From assembly GCA_009740415.1 (NCBI GenBank), contig WOYE01000009.1, positions 682,001-746,000 on the forward strand: a stretch of DNA of 64,000 nt. The letters are read 5' to 3'. The notes below the pieces were generated by a model, which made no database searches, had not been told where the DNA came from, and saw nothing but the letters and a program-made list of their open reading frames with translations. Within the stretch, counting starts at the first letter, position 1; every line of letters begins with the position of its first letter. Source of the stretch: Planococcaceae bacterium Storch 2/2-2 (GTDB taxonomy: Bacteria; Bacillota; Bacilli; Bacillales_A; Planococcaceae). Positions 9,467 to 18,182 of this stretch are shown here, piece after piece. Both the position numbers and the translations under genes were made by a program.

Positions 9467-10269
9467 TAAGCATCCTCCTTATGAAGTGTCGTTCGGTAAA
9501 GTGCTTCAGCGGCTTGAACCATCCGAAGTTCCACCATTTCTTCAGGTGCATTGCGTAAATTCGATTGCAAAGATCGAACGTGTTCATTTTTTTGACATTC
9601 CGTATTCAATAGGAATGTTAATTGACGAACCGCTTCTTCTAATTGGGGGATCGCTTCTTTTTTCTCTCGATTGCTTTTTAATTTGAAATAGGCAGCGCCT
9701 AATAACCCAACCCCTCCGATTGCCCAACCGATCGGTCCGAATATTCCGAGCAACGCTTGCCCACCTGCCATTCCGGCTCCACCAGCCGCAAGAGGACCGC
9801 CTCCTAACCAAGCAAGTGCTGCATTTTGAGCGGCGATGCCACCTAATCCAGCAATCGCTGCGCCACCTCCAGCGACGCCGAAGTTCATAGCGATTGCCAT
9901 CGCTAAAGCGGGACCGAATGCGGCAGCGCCTGCTCCCGCAGCTAATCCTCCCCCGGCAATATAGGCTGCGAGCTTATCACTATCCACTTCGTCGATGGCA
10001 TCGAATGAGAAATTCTCGTAACCTTCCATTTCGTCTCGTATTTCTTTTTCTATTCGAATCATCTCTTTTTTATAGACGTCTGCTTTTTGACGGATGTTCT
10101 GTTGGTGTGGTGATAAGGATTCACGCTTTTCTACCGACCATTTTTCTTCAATCATGTTGTACAGTGTTTTATTGTTCTTTAAAAATTCAACCCACTCTTT
10201 TGCGAGTTGCCCTTGTATGTCTGCAATCTCTTGTTGAAACGCTTTGATTTGTTTGTCCAACTTCCCCAT
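9466..10269 (-). CDS. Glycine-zipper membrane protein, first gene of the HerA/dynamin operon
   Basis: 267 residues. Residues 1-85 form a charged coiled coil, residues about 100-198 are an extraordinary Gly/Ala-rich hydrophobic block (runs such as GGGLAAGAGAAAFGPALAMA), and residues 200-267 are a second coiled coil. Glycine-zipper hairpins like this occur in pore-forming or membrane-inserting proteins and in anchors for dynamin-like GTPases. The gene starts after AAGGGGG and shares one base with the following GTPase gene. No family name is recognised. I infer a membrane anchor or pore that the GTPase acts on. It opens a five-gene run ending at 3210. Confidence 0.75.
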   Translation of the reverse strand: MGKLDKQIKAFQQEIADIQGQLAKEWVEFLKNNKTLYNMIEEKWSVEKRESLSPHQQNIRQKADVYKKEMIRIEKEIRDEMEGYENFSFDAIDEVDSDKLAAYIAGGGLAAGAGAAAFGPALAMAIAMNFGVAGGGAAIAGLGGIAAQNAALAWLGGGPLAAGGAGMAGGQALLGIFGPIGWAIGGVGLLGAAYFKLKSNREKKEAIPQLEEAVRQLTFLLNTECQKNEHVRSLQSNLRNAPEEMVELRMVQAAEALYRTTLHKEDA

Positions 10270-10315
10270 ACGATAGCCCCCTTAACCATATATTCATTGT
10301 TATATTTTCTTTTTT

Positions 10316-10321
10316 ATCATA
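10316..10321 (-). promoter_or_regulatory. Probable -10 of the HerA/dynamin/toxin operon
   Basis: TATGAT on the minus strand lies about 47 bases ahead of the first start codon of the operon. No good -35 is visible at 17 bases, so this is tentative. The region 10270-10481 is AT-rich and separates two divergent genes. Confidence 0.35.
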
Positions 10322-10453
10322 ACATATTTATCCTTTAGTATGAGTACAATTACCCTGTTAATACGTGAGGGGCCGTTTTAAAATTGATAAATTCCCTCTG
10401 ATCTTTCAACAGAACCATTTCTATTGTCTCTATAACTTTAAATAATTTTATAT

Positions 10454-10461
10454 GCTATACT
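10454..10461 (+). promoter_or_regulatory. Extended -10 promoter for the lipoprotein gene
   Basis: The sequence TGCTATACT (TG-N-TATACT) lies about 33 bases before the start codon. The -35 region is poor, which is usual for extended -10 promoters. Confidence 0.5.
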
Positions 10462-10493
10462 GACTAAATAATTTAAAGAAAGTGGGAATGGAA

Positions 10494-11231
10494 ATGAAAC
10501 GAATGCTAGGCAGTGTTGCGGTGGCGGTGCTCCTCGTGAGCGGGTGTAGTGCGCCGTTGGGTGAGTCGGAAGAGCAGCGGGTTGACGTGCAAAAGGAGCG
10601 GTCGATCGTGACGGAGCAAGCGGAGCGGATGAGCCGGGAGAAGTTGAACGAAGTCGCTCATTTTCAAACGACGCTCATGACGAAACGAGGAGCGGTCGAC
10701 GTGTGGGTACTTGCGAGTGATTCGCTTCAGGCGACCGAAGAAACGAGTGCGATGGCTCAAGAAGGCGATGTGATCGCAGACGGTCCGGTCCGTTGGTACA
10801 TCGCTGATGCCCATGACCCGTACGGGTATGAGCAGTTCACGTCCGACGGATTTTTAAACGTGTCGCGCATGAACGTCGTGCAACGAACGTTAGATGACGC
10901 TCCCGTCCTCGTCTATTCCGTACCGCTTCATTCGGCACTTCAAGGCGTAGAGATCGTTTATTTCCATCGTGGCGAACTGAAACGATACTTGTCGGATGAA
11001 GGCGATCCGCTCGCTATGGTATCGCCTTCATTTCGTAGCGTAGAAGAAGGTGTCATTCAATACGCCATCTACGACCGAACGTCGGCACAGTATGCGGTAT
11101 TGACGACTGCGCTGTACGAACGGACCGGCTTGTACGACGTCATCGACCAAACGTTGTTTTCACTCGATGACCCGACGATTACTCAATTTTTAGAAGATCC
11201 TCATTTCACGATCGATTACGAAATGAAATAA
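10494..11231 (+). CDS. Lipoprotein of unknown function
   Basis: About 245 residues when started at the ATG at 10494 (MKRMLGSVAVAVLLVSGC). This gives a short charged N-region, a hydrophobic core and a lipobox VSGC, so the mature protein should be diacylated at the cysteine and held on the outer face of the membrane. GTG/ATG codons 12 and 6 bases upstream are alternative starts. The rest is soluble, with an N-terminal acidic helix and then mixed alpha/beta sequence with no motif I recognise. It is divergent from the HerA/dynamin operon and ends in a terminator shared with the next, convergent gene. A functional link to the toxin operon is possible only by proximity. Confidence 0.8.
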   Translation: MKRMLGSVAVAVLLVSGCSAPLGESEEQRVDVQKERSIVTEQAERMSREKLNEVAHFQTTLMTKRGAVDVWVLASDSLQATEETSAMAQEGDVIADGPVRWYIADAHDPYGYEQFTSDGFLNVSRMNVVQRTLDDAPVLVYSVPLHSALQGVEIVYFHRGELKRYLSDEGDPLAMVSPSFRSVEEGVIQYAIYDRTSAQYAVLTTALYERTGLYDVIDQTLFSLDDPTITQFLEDPHFTIDYEMK

Positions 11232-11235
11232 CGCC

Positions 11236-11283
11236 AAACACCCGCCTCTTGTACATCGCTCTGTACGAAAGGCGGGTGTTTTT
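11236..11283. terminator. Bidirectional terminator
   Basis: An 11-bp GC-rich stem (AAACACCCGCC at 11236-11246 with GGCGGGTGTTT at 11271-11281) with a T run lies between convergent genes, so it can end transcription from both sides. Confidence 0.85.
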
Positions 11284-11288
11284 ATCGG

Positions 11289-13937
11289 CTATGGAGCGGG
11301 TCGGTCGAGCCATTCGATCGTGCCGGCTGTGCCGTTGAGGCGGACGAAGGCGCCGTCTGGAATTTCGTCGAGGGCGTGGTCGATGCCGACAACAGCAGGT
11401 AAGCCGTATTCTCGGGCGACGACGGAGCCGTGCGTCATGAGGCCACCGACTTCGGTAATGAGTCCGCTGACGCCGATAAAGAGTGGCGTCCAACTCGGGT
11501 CGGTGTAACGAGTGAGTAAAATGTCGCCGCGTTCGAGCGACGGGTCGTTCGGGTCGAGTAAATGGCGGACGCGGCCTTCGACGACTCCTGGGGAGACGGG
11601 CGTGCCGACCCAGACTCCTCGTTCGTGCGGGTTGACGTCTGGTGCACCGTTCCACATCCGTCCGTCGCTGCGCAAGACGCGGGGCGGGCGACGTTTCGTA
11701 TCGAGGCGGAACGCTTCTTTTCGCTCGTCAACGAGTCGGCGTACAGGAACCGGTGCCCCTTTCATGCCGGCGTACCATTCATCGAGCGTCAACGCCCATC
11801 CGTCTTCCACTTCGTCAAAAATGCCGTCTTCGACGAGAGCGGCCGCTTCTTCCAACATCATCCGGCGGTAGACGTCGAACCACTGGATGAGCGCGAACTT
11901 GTGATGGTCGCGCATGCCGCTGTAAAAGCGGAATTGGCGCATCATTTGATGGAGGCGGGTCCGCTTCGCCGGTGGGACGCGTTCGGTAATGTTGCGCAGT
12001 GCAGCGAGCGCTTCTTGCTGGGCGCGTCGGTAATCGGTCCGGTGTGTCGCTTCTTGTTTCCCACGCGTGATCGATTGCATCATCGGAAGCAACATCGTCC
12101 AATCTTCGTGCCATCTCGGTTCGGTCATGTCGATTTCTCGCGGACCTCGCATGCCGTACGTATGCAAAAATTGTTTCATTTTTCGAATGAACGCCGGTCC
12201 GTTCGGAAGATGCGCAACGTCTTCGAGCGGTGTGCCACGCGGTATCGCTTCGTATGCGGGGTCGTTCGCTAAAAAGGCGAGATCGGCGAGCGCCAGCCCC
12301 ATTTTCGACGCCACATTGCCCGGCAACGCTTGTTCGAGCGTACGAACCATCGATGCCCCTTCGTCATTTCCGAACAACGTTTGCAGTTCGTCCATTAATC
12401 GGCGGCGCAACATCCGGCTCGCCACATACGGACCGACGACGAACGATAAGCCGTCGCGCAAAATCGTTTGAGCGGACGCGCGGATGAGCTCGAGGCGGTC
12501 GATGCCGCTTTTTTTCTGAAGCGTTCGTTCGAGTTCATGCGTTTCCTCGCGAATCCAGCGGAGCCGCTCTTCGTTCACGTGTTCGGGACCTTCGCGTTTT
12601 AACAACTGTTTGACGTCGCGTGTAATGCGTGTCACGGCAGGTGCGACGTTCGCTGCGAACTGAATTTTTTGCGTGAGCGGCACTTTCACCGTTTGGAACG
12701 ACTCGGTTTCGGTCGCTCGAACGAGTGCGCGGGCGAGTGATTCGTCCATGTCGCGGAGCGCGTCGATCAATTTGTCACGAACGTACGGCGTCGCGAGCGG
12801 AATCGTCGCGTCGATGAAGAGCCGTCCACCGGCTCGGTATCCCGGTCCGTGATCGTCGATTTTTCGTGTGAAAATGCGCAACATTTCTTGGATGAACGAT
12901 AAACCGAACGGACGAATCGGGTCCATCATCCCTTGAATGTAATGGAAGTTGATGAATAAATGCGGCGCATCCGTCCGTTTGAAGCCGTGCGGGAGCGGAT
13001 AGAGCGACGTGATCGGTCGGCTTTGGAAAACGTACCAGTCGTCGCCGGCTAATCCCCATTCGATGTCTTGTGGCGCGCCGTACAAATGCTCGATTTTTTG
13101 AGCGAGTTCCGACAACTCGATGATCTCGGTCGCCGATAACGCTTGTTCGTGTTGGCGCTTCGGTGAAACGGGCACTTCTTTCGTCGCGCCGTTTTCATCC
13201 GGTACGAGTTCGATTCGTTTCGAGCCGATCGTTTTTTCGATGATCGTCCGATTTTTCACGACGTACGCGTCGGGTGAGACGTTGCCTGAGACGATCGCTT
13301 CCCCTAATCCGTAACTCGCATCGATCAAGACGACATCTCGCCTGCCGTTCACCGGATTCGCTGTAAAGGCGATGCCGGACACGTCGGGAACGACCATTTG
13401 TTGAAGGAGAATCGCCATCCGTAGTCCGTCGTGCGGAATGCCTTGCTGCATCCGGTATAAAATGGCGCGCGTATTAAACAGCGAAGCGCCGCATGCGCGG
13501 ACGTAGCGTTCAATCGTTTCGTTTCCTTGAATATGTAAAAACGTATCTTGTTGACCCGCAAACGAAGCGCTCGGTAAATCTTCGGCGACCGCACTCGAGC
13601 GGATCGCGTACGCGTCGTACGAGCGGGCGTTCAACTGTTGGTGCAGTTCGCGCGTCGCCCGTTCTGGAAATGGAAGCGCGTTCAATTCATCTTGAATGCG
13701 TGCGGCGATCGGTTCAATGGCGGCGATTGTCGGATGTTGCAACGCATCCAACGCTTCCAATAGATGAGGGAGCCGTTCGCTCGTTTGGAGCCAGTCCGTG
13801 TAAAAGTGCGTCGTGAGGCAAAAGCCGTCAGGAACAGGAAGGCCCGACCGGACGAGGTGTCCGATGTTCGCGCCTTTCCCTCCGACGAGGGCATAGTCTT
13901 CTTTTCGAATGTTTGAAAATGGTACGATGTACGTCAT
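11289..13937 (-). CDS. PEP synthase-family enzyme, probable rifampicin phosphotransferase
   Basis: About 882 residues from the ATG at 13937, which follows GAGAGGAAG; the upstream in-frame GTG is less likely. The N-terminal ATP-grasp domain (VGGKGANIGHLV; GLPVPDGFCLTT; later IRSSAVAEDLPSASFAGQQD) and the C-terminal swivelling phosphohistidine domain (THGSVVAREYGLPAVVG, catalytic histidine 836) are clear. The central 400 residues resemble the RIF-binding part of rifampicin phosphotransferases rather than the PEP/pyruvate-binding TIM barrel of true PEP synthase, and the length is near the 860-870 residues of Rph. Such enzymes inactivate rifamycins by transferring phosphate from ATP. The alternative is a PEP synthase paralogue. 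It is monocistronic. Confidence 0.82.
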   Translation of the reverse strand: MTYIVPFSNIRKEDYALVGGKGANIGHLVRSGLPVPDGFCLTTHFYTDWLQTSERLPHLLEALDALQHPTIAAIEPIAARIQDELNALPFPERATRELHQQLNARSYDAYAIRSSAVAEDLPSASFAGQQDTFLHIQGNETIERYVRACGASLFNTRAILYRMQQGIPHDGLRMAILLQQMVVPDVSGIAFTANPVNGRRDVVLIDASYGLGEAIVSGNVSPDAYVVKNRTIIEKTIGSKRIELVPDENGATKEVPVSPKRQHEQALSATEIIELSELAQKIEHLYGAPQDIEWGLAGDDWYVFQSRPITSLYPLPHGFKRTDAPHLFINFHYIQGMMDPIRPFGLSFIQEMLRIFTRKIDDHGPGYRAGGRLFIDATIPLATPYVRDKLIDALRDMDESLARALVRATETESFQTVKVPLTQKIQFAANVAPAVTRITRDVKQLLKREGPEHVNEERLRWIREETHELERTLQKKSGIDRLELIRASAQTILRDGLSFVVGPYVASRMLRRRLMDELQTLFGNDEGASMVRTLEQALPGNVASKMGLALADLAFLANDPAYEAIPRGTPLEDVAHLPNGPAFIRKMKQFLHTYGMRGPREIDMTEPRWHEDWTMLLPMMQSITRGKQEATHRTDYRRAQQEALAALRNITERVPPAKRTRLHQMMRQFRFYSGMRDHHKFALIQWFDVYRRMMLEEAAALVEDGIFDEVEDGWALTLDEWYAGMKGAPVPVRRLVDERKEAFRLDTKRRPPRVLRSDGRMWNGAPDVNPHERGVWVGTPVSPGVVEGRVRHLLDPNDPSLERGDILLTRYTDPSWTPLFIGVSGLITEVGGLMTHGSVVAREYGLPAVVGIDHALDEIPDGAFVRLNGTAGTIEWLDRPAP

Positions 13938-14065
13938 ATGCAGTTCTTCCTCTCTTTTCACTCCATTACCCGTTTTCCTCTAGTATACGCTTTTTTCATC
14001 CGTTCGTCTGCTTTAGGCGAAATTGAACGAACGTGGTACACTGGAGGTAAAAAGGAGAGGTGCTC

Positions 14066-15190
14066 ATGGAACTGACGAAACGACACGATGCGCTGACGTC
14101 GACGTTTGAAAAGAAAGACGTGTGGGCGCTCGAAGAAAAGGTAGATGCCGCGGAACGAGACGGGCGCGAGCGATTTGCGTACTTCACCGATCTCGACGTC
14201 ATCCATTGGTTTTTGTATGCGGAAGAGGCGCTCGATGCGAGCGATGAACGGTCCGAGCGGACGACGCGAGAATACGAAATGGAGTTGACGCAATTTGTCA
14301 CGAATGTGTTAACGTACGGGGATGCGATCGGACTCGATCTCGACCCGGACGTTGCGCGCGAGTCGCTTTTTCGAGCATTTGACGTCCGCCACGTGCGCCG
14401 GTACCAACGGTGGTTGAAAGAGGAAAGCCCATTCGTGCAAAAAAACGGGTCGTATGCGAAGGCGACACTCGCTCGGAAGACGAACATTTTATCGCACTTT
14501 TTCTCATCACTGTACGAAGCGCGCTACATTAAGCGACCGCTCCATCACGGGTTGAAACGAGCGAGCATGCGAGCGGACGACCGCCCGAACCGCGACTTGC
14601 ATACGTCGGATGTCATTCAGTTGCTCGATACGTTCCGTGCGATCGACCACCCTGTCATGTATGCGATCGTTCAAACGCTCGTGACGACCGGTATGCGAAA
14701 CGAAGAGCTTTGTCGGCTCATGATCGGAGATGTGAAACAGTGGGCGCACGATCCGTACGTGCGCGTCATAGGAAAAGGGAATAAGCGGCGAGACATTCCG
14801 CTAAAACCGTCGACGTGTCGCGCGATCGATGCGTGCCGGGCCGTACGCGGGATGGCGCCGGTTGCGTCAAGTGATCCAGAAGAGCCGCTTTTCGTCACGT
14901 CGAGGGGGCGGGCGTACAGTCCGTCGTATTTGGCGCAATATGTGAAAAAAGAAATCGAACGCATTCGCCCGCTCCTTTCGCTCGAAACGGAAGCGGTATT
15001 GACGCCTCACGTGTTCCGTCATGCGTTCGCGATCATTTCGCACGAACAAGGAGTCGACGTGTTCGACATTATGCGCTCACTCGGTCATGAGAAAATTGAA
15101 ACGACGATGATTTATTTGCAAAAAGTGTTCGAGCGCGAACGGCACGCGAGCACGCAATGGAAAACGACTGCGAACGGACATTGGACGTGA
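14066..15190 (+). CDS. Tyrosine recombinase (XerC/D-like integrase)
   Basis: About 374 residues, started at the ATG 6 bases after AAAGGAGAGG. An N-terminal SAM-like core-binding region (about 60-165) precedes a catalytic domain with the full set: R211 (TGMRNEEL), the beta-strand lysine in GKGNKRR, H315 and R318 (HVFRHAF), H341 (GHEKIETT) and nucleophile Y350. This is an active-looking XerC/D or phage-type recombinase. No excisionase, phage genes or att repeats are visible next to it, so it is more likely a stand-alone chromosomal or relic recombinase than part of a prophage. Confidence 0.92.
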   Translation: MELTKRHDALTSTFEKKDVWALEEKVDAAERDGRERFAYFTDLDVIHWFLYAEEALDASDERSERTTREYEMELTQFVTNVLTYGDAIGLDLDPDVARESLFRAFDVRHVRRYQRWLKEESPFVQKNGSYAKATLARKTNILSHFFSSLYEARYIKRPLHHGLKRASMRADDRPNRDLHTSDVIQLLDTFRAIDHPVMYAIVQTLVTTGMRNEELCRLMIGDVKQWAHDPYVRVIGKGNKRRDIPLKPSTCRAIDACRAVRGMAPVASSDPEEPLFVTSRGRAYSPSYLAQYVKKEIERIRPLLSLETEAVLTPHVFRHAFAIISHEQGVDVFDIMRSLGHEKIETTMIYLQKVFERERHASTQWKTTANGHWT

Positions 15191-15226
15191 AAAAAGAGAA
15201 GCGGTTACGGCCGCTTCTCTTTTTTT
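15190..15226. terminator. Terminator after recombinase gene
   Basis: A 15-bp stem (15190-15204 with 15211-15225) and a 6-base loop followed by T's. Its left arm begins in the stop codon of the recombinase. Its right arm also encodes the lysine-rich end of the small convergent gene at 15205-15324. Confidence 0.88.
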
Positions 15227-15324
15227 TCTTTCATCGCCTCTCGATACAATAGCCACATCCCGCTCGCAGCGAGAACGGTCCCGCTTGCAAGACCGATGAC
15301 TAACCACGTCACGTACGAAAACAT
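15205..15324 (-). CDS. Small single-span membrane protein (39 aa)
   Basis: From the ATG at 15324, preceded by AAGGGGGCGAGG, the frame gives one hydrophobic helix (about 4-27, FSYVTWLVIGLASGTVLAAS) and a tail of Lys/Glu. The tail codons coincide with the arm of the terminator shared with the convergent recombinase gene, so part of the composition could come from the hairpin. A longer reading frame starts at 15390 but lacks a ribosome site. No family is recognised. Confidence 0.5.
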   Translation of the reverse strand: MFSYVTWLVIGLASGTVLAASGMWLLYREAMKEKKEKRP

Positions 15325-15481
15325 CGCCTCGCCCCCTTCTCGCTTCATTACCCGATTCTCGCTCGGATAAGCGGATTCTTTAGTTGACATAATATCATTA
15401 TTTGAAACTTAAGTTTCGGAATTTCTCATACGCGTACCCTTCATTTCGTGGTACACTGAAGCGATAGAAAGGAACGATTCG

Positions 15482-16321
15482 ATGAAAAGTAAAAAACAAC
15501 GAGCGCTCGATCGCATCGCGGCATTCGGACCTCATTTCCGATGCCCGATTTGTGAAACGTCGCTCCTTTTAGAAGAAGGACGGTTCGTTTGCGACAACGA
15601 CCATACGTTTGACCTCGCGAAACAAGGGTCTGTCTACTTGTTTAATGGACAACCGGTTAACGGATATACGAAAACGCTCTTTGAAGCGCGTCGGGACATG
15701 ATCGTCGAGAAAAAATTGTACGCACCGGTTCATGAATGGGTCGCTTCGTGGATCGACCGACAGCAAGTCGACGTCTTACTCGATGCGGGGACAGGCGAAG
15801 GATCACAGCTGACCGAATTGTTGAGCCACGTGAGCCGTCCGGTGCACGCTGTCGGAATCGACTTGGCGAAAGACGGCATCCAACAAGCGTCGAAACAGTC
15901 GAGCGAGGCGATTTGGTTCGTAAACGACTTAGCGCATACCGCCTTTCGTGACGACACGTTCGACTTTATTTTCAACATGTTGTCCCCTGCCAATTACGAA
16001 GAGTTTGCGCGCATTTTACGTCCAGGTGGCGTCGTCTGTAAAATCATCCCAGGCGCCGGGTACTTGCGTCAAATTCGAGAAGCGTTGTACGAATCGACCG
16101 ACGAGCACGCGACGTACGACAACCGCCAAACGGTCGAACGGTTCGACGCTTCTTTCGAGCGGATCGAACACCACACATGGTCGTACGACGTTTCCCTTAC
16201 CGAAACCGAATGGCAATCACTCGTCGCGATGACGCCGCTCACATGGGAGAACAAGCACCCCCTCCCGTACGAACCGGTCATTACGATCGAATTGGAAGCG
16301 CTCATCGGTCGCGCGCACTAA
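15482..16321 (+). CDS. rlmA: 23S rRNA (guanine-N1)-methyltransferase, RlmA family
   Basis: 279 residues with AAAGGA upstream. The N-terminal zinc module CPICETSLLL...VCDNDHTFD supplies four ligands (C-x2-C and C-x3-H). It is followed by the family-typical 'AKQGSVYLFN...FEARR' stretch and a Rossmann methyltransferase domain with the SAM motif LLDAGTGEG. RlmA enzymes methylate N1 of G745 (or G748 in the Gram-positive RlmAII/TlrB branch) in 23S rRNA hairpin 35, which can affect macrolide binding. Which guanine is modified cannot be told from sequence alone. It is a single gene with its own terminator. Confidence 0.9.
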   Translation: MKSKKQRALDRIAAFGPHFRCPICETSLLLEEGRFVCDNDHTFDLAKQGSVYLFNGQPVNGYTKTLFEARRDMIVEKKLYAPVHEWVASWIDRQQVDVLLDAGTGEGSQLTELLSHVSRPVHAVGIDLAKDGIQQASKQSSEAIWFVNDLAHTAFRDDTFDFIFNMLSPANYEEFARILRPGGVVCKIIPGAGYLRQIREALYESTDEHATYDNRQTVERFDASFERIEHHTWSYDVSLTETEWQSLVAMTPLTWENKHPLPYEPVITIELEALIGRAH

Positions 16322-16324
16322 CCT

Positions 16325-16364
16325 AAAACACGTTCCGTGTGACGATCCACAGAACGTGTTTTTT
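16325..16364 (+). terminator. Terminator after rlmA
   Basis: An 11-bp stem (AAAACACGTTC with GAACGTGTTTT) plus T's begins 4 bases after the stop. Confidence 0.88.
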
Positions 16365-16459
16365 ACATTCATGCAAAAGGCTTCTCTTTGTTCGCCCGCT
16401 CATTCGTGCTATGATACGATTGATTCCAATTTTTAGAAATACGAAAGGAATGTTGTCTA

Positions 16460-16921
16460 ATGAAATCAATCACTCGTCTCTTACTCGTCGTCATGACCGC
16501 TGCACTTCTCGTCGCTTGTCAATCGAAAGAAGCCGATGCGACGTTAGAGCCGTCTCCTTTTGAATGGATTCCTTCCTCACAAGATGGGGTCGAGTTGACG
16601 ATGTCGACTGACACAATCGATTCGGACGTTGACACACTCACATTTACGATCCGAAACGGTGGTGATGAAGCGATTCAATTCGACAGTTATTACACCGTGG
16701 AGAAAGAAATCGACGGCGCGTGGTTCGTCGTTCCGTTTCGAGAAGGTGTTGCTTTCCAAGATGATGCTCCATCACTCGCTCCTTCTGAACAGCTCGACTA
16801 CGTCATTCCGATCGATTCCTTTGAATCGGACCTTACGGAAGGGACGTACCGGATCGTAAAAACGGCGAAGTTTGTCGATTCTGAAGAAGACTTCGTAGTA
16901 GCGGTTCCGTTTTCGGTATAA
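16460..16921 (+). CDS. Small lipoprotein with Ig-like fold
   Basis: 153 residues. A lipoprotein signal (MKSITRLLLVVMTAALLVAC) is cleaved before the cysteine at position 20. The mature part is all beta: VELTMSTDTI, LTFTIRNGGDEAIQFDSYYT, a turn and WFVVPF, then TYRIVKTAKF. This matches the bacterial immunoglobulin-like domain often found alone on Bacillales lipoproteins (Big_14-like). Its role is unknown, probably surface binding. It is monocistronic and convergent with the next gene. Confidence 0.82.
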   Translation: MKSITRLLLVVMTAALLVACQSKEADATLEPSPFEWIPSSQDGVELTMSTDTIDSDVDTLTFTIRNGGDEAIQFDSYYTVEKEIDGAWFVVPFREGVAFQDDAPSLAPSEQLDYVIPIDSFESDLTEGTYRIVKTAKFVDSEEDFVVAVPFSV

Positions 16922-16930
16922 CATCGTACA

Positions 16931-16968
16931 AAAAAAGACAATTGAGTTTTTCCTCAATTGTCTTTTTT
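16931..16968. terminator. Bidirectional terminator
   Basis: A perfect 16-bp inverted repeat (16931-16946 with 16953-16968) with A and T tracts on both flanks lies between two convergent lipoprotein genes. Confidence 0.9.
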
Positions 16969-16992
16969 GCGTCGTCATACGTATTCTCGCGT

Positions 16993-17982
16993 TTAATACA
17001 CGTATTCGACTTCCATTTCTTCTTGCCAACGCCGTGCGTCGTAAAATTGGTCGACGTTTCGGTCGTACGCGTAACTGCCAATTTCAAACGTAGCGCCGCT
17101 TTCTTCTTCGTATAAATAAACCGTAATGTCACCGACGTTATTTTCGGTAATCGTACCGATGACGAGAGGGCGTGGATAATTCATCCGTTGAATGAGTGCG
17201 TCCGCTACGTCGTACTGCGAGCAATTGTCGCATTCGTTGAGCGGTTCATCCGGCGGGCGTTGTTCAATCGGTGGCATCGGAACGGATTCGACCGGGTGAG
17301 TTTTCGCAGGAGGGGCAGACGGTGTCTGTTCCTTCGGCGGTTCTTTTTCTTTTTTCGCCACTTCGTCACGCACTGCCGATTGTTCCTCCACTCGGGCGAC
17401 GTCTTCGCGCTGTTTCTGTTCGTTCACTTTTGTAAGCGCTTCGTTTGCGCGCCGCTTCCATTCTTCCACTTGTTCGCCGTACTTCGCCCACAATTGCGGT
17501 TCGTTCATCGCTTCGAGTTCATCCGCAATCGTTACGACCGTTTCATATTCGTACGCACGAAGCGCACGTTCCATATCGGCGACCCCTTCTTGAAACGGAG
17601 TCCCTCGTACGAGCAATTCGCGGAGCGTCTCACGAAATGCGCTCACGCGTCGCTCCCAAATCGCCGCATCTGCTGAATCAAATGCGGTCGGGACGACTGA
17701 TTTTTCAAGCGCGATTTCGAAGGCGGACAGTTCCGCCTCATCGATGTAGCGATTCCACTGTTGGAACCGTTCCACTTCAATGATCCACGCCTCAATTTCA
17801 CTCGTTTCTTTCACTTCTCTCGCCCGTTCAAAAGCGATTAGCGCTTCATCATCTTTTTCTGCTTGGATGAGGTCGATCCCACGCTCTTTTTCTACTTTGT
17901 ATACGTTTTGTCCACAAGCCGCCAAAGCGACCGTTAAGAGGACGAAAACGCTCATGAGTAATCGCTTCCTAATCGAGAACAC
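16993..17982 (-). CDS. Lipoprotein with coiled-coil/Pro-rich linker
   Basis: 329 residues from a GTG start that keeps the basic N-region (SIRKRLLM) ahead of the hydrophobic core and lipobox LAAC; an ATG nine codons later is the alternative but would lose the basic residues. Residues 25-210 are helical with a tetratricopeptide-like beginning (GIDLIQAEKDDEALIAFERA). A Pro/Lys-rich linker (about 205-250) follows, and then a compact domain with a CDNC pair and strands (VIGTITENNVGDITVYLY). No known family is recognised. It is probably a surface-anchored adaptor. Confidence 0.78.
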   Translation of the reverse strand: MFSIRKRLLMSVFVLLTVALAACGQNVYKVEKERGIDLIQAEKDDEALIAFERAREVKETSEIEAWIIEVERFQQWNRYIDEAELSAFEIALEKSVVPTAFDSADAAIWERRVSAFRETLRELLVRGTPFQEGVADMERALRAYEYETVVTIADELEAMNEPQLWAKYGEQVEEWKRRANEALTKVNEQKQREDVARVEEQSAVRDEVAKKEKEPPKEQTPSAPPAKTHPVESVPMPPIEQRPPDEPLNECDNCSQYDVADALIQRMNYPRPLVIGTITENNVGDITVYLYEEESGATFEIGSYAYDRNVDQFYDARRWQEEMEVEYVY

Positions 17983-18093
17983 CTACTTTTTACATAATCG
18001 TATCATATCCATCAAAGTAATGGTACATCTTTTGTAGAAGTTCGTGAAAGTCTAAGTTTTCAGTCGACGTTCCTTACGGGCCAAACGACGAAA

Positions 18094-18121
18094 AAAAGAG
18101 CCGGGACGAGTCGGCTCTTTT
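18094..18121 (-). terminator. Terminator of rpmG
   Basis: A 10-bp stem (AAAAGAGCCG with CGGCTCTTTT) with T's on the minus strand, about 60 bases after the rpmG stop. Confidence 0.8.
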
Positions 18122-18182
18122 CGTAGTTGGTTTCGTTGTGAGAGGTACTTGCTTGATCAAGAACGGCTTGAAAAACAACCGA

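Noticed and set aside
14066-15190. Prophage or integrative element anchored by the tyrosine recombinase
   Set aside because: No phage structural, excisionase or repressor genes and no att repeats; neighbours are housekeeping.
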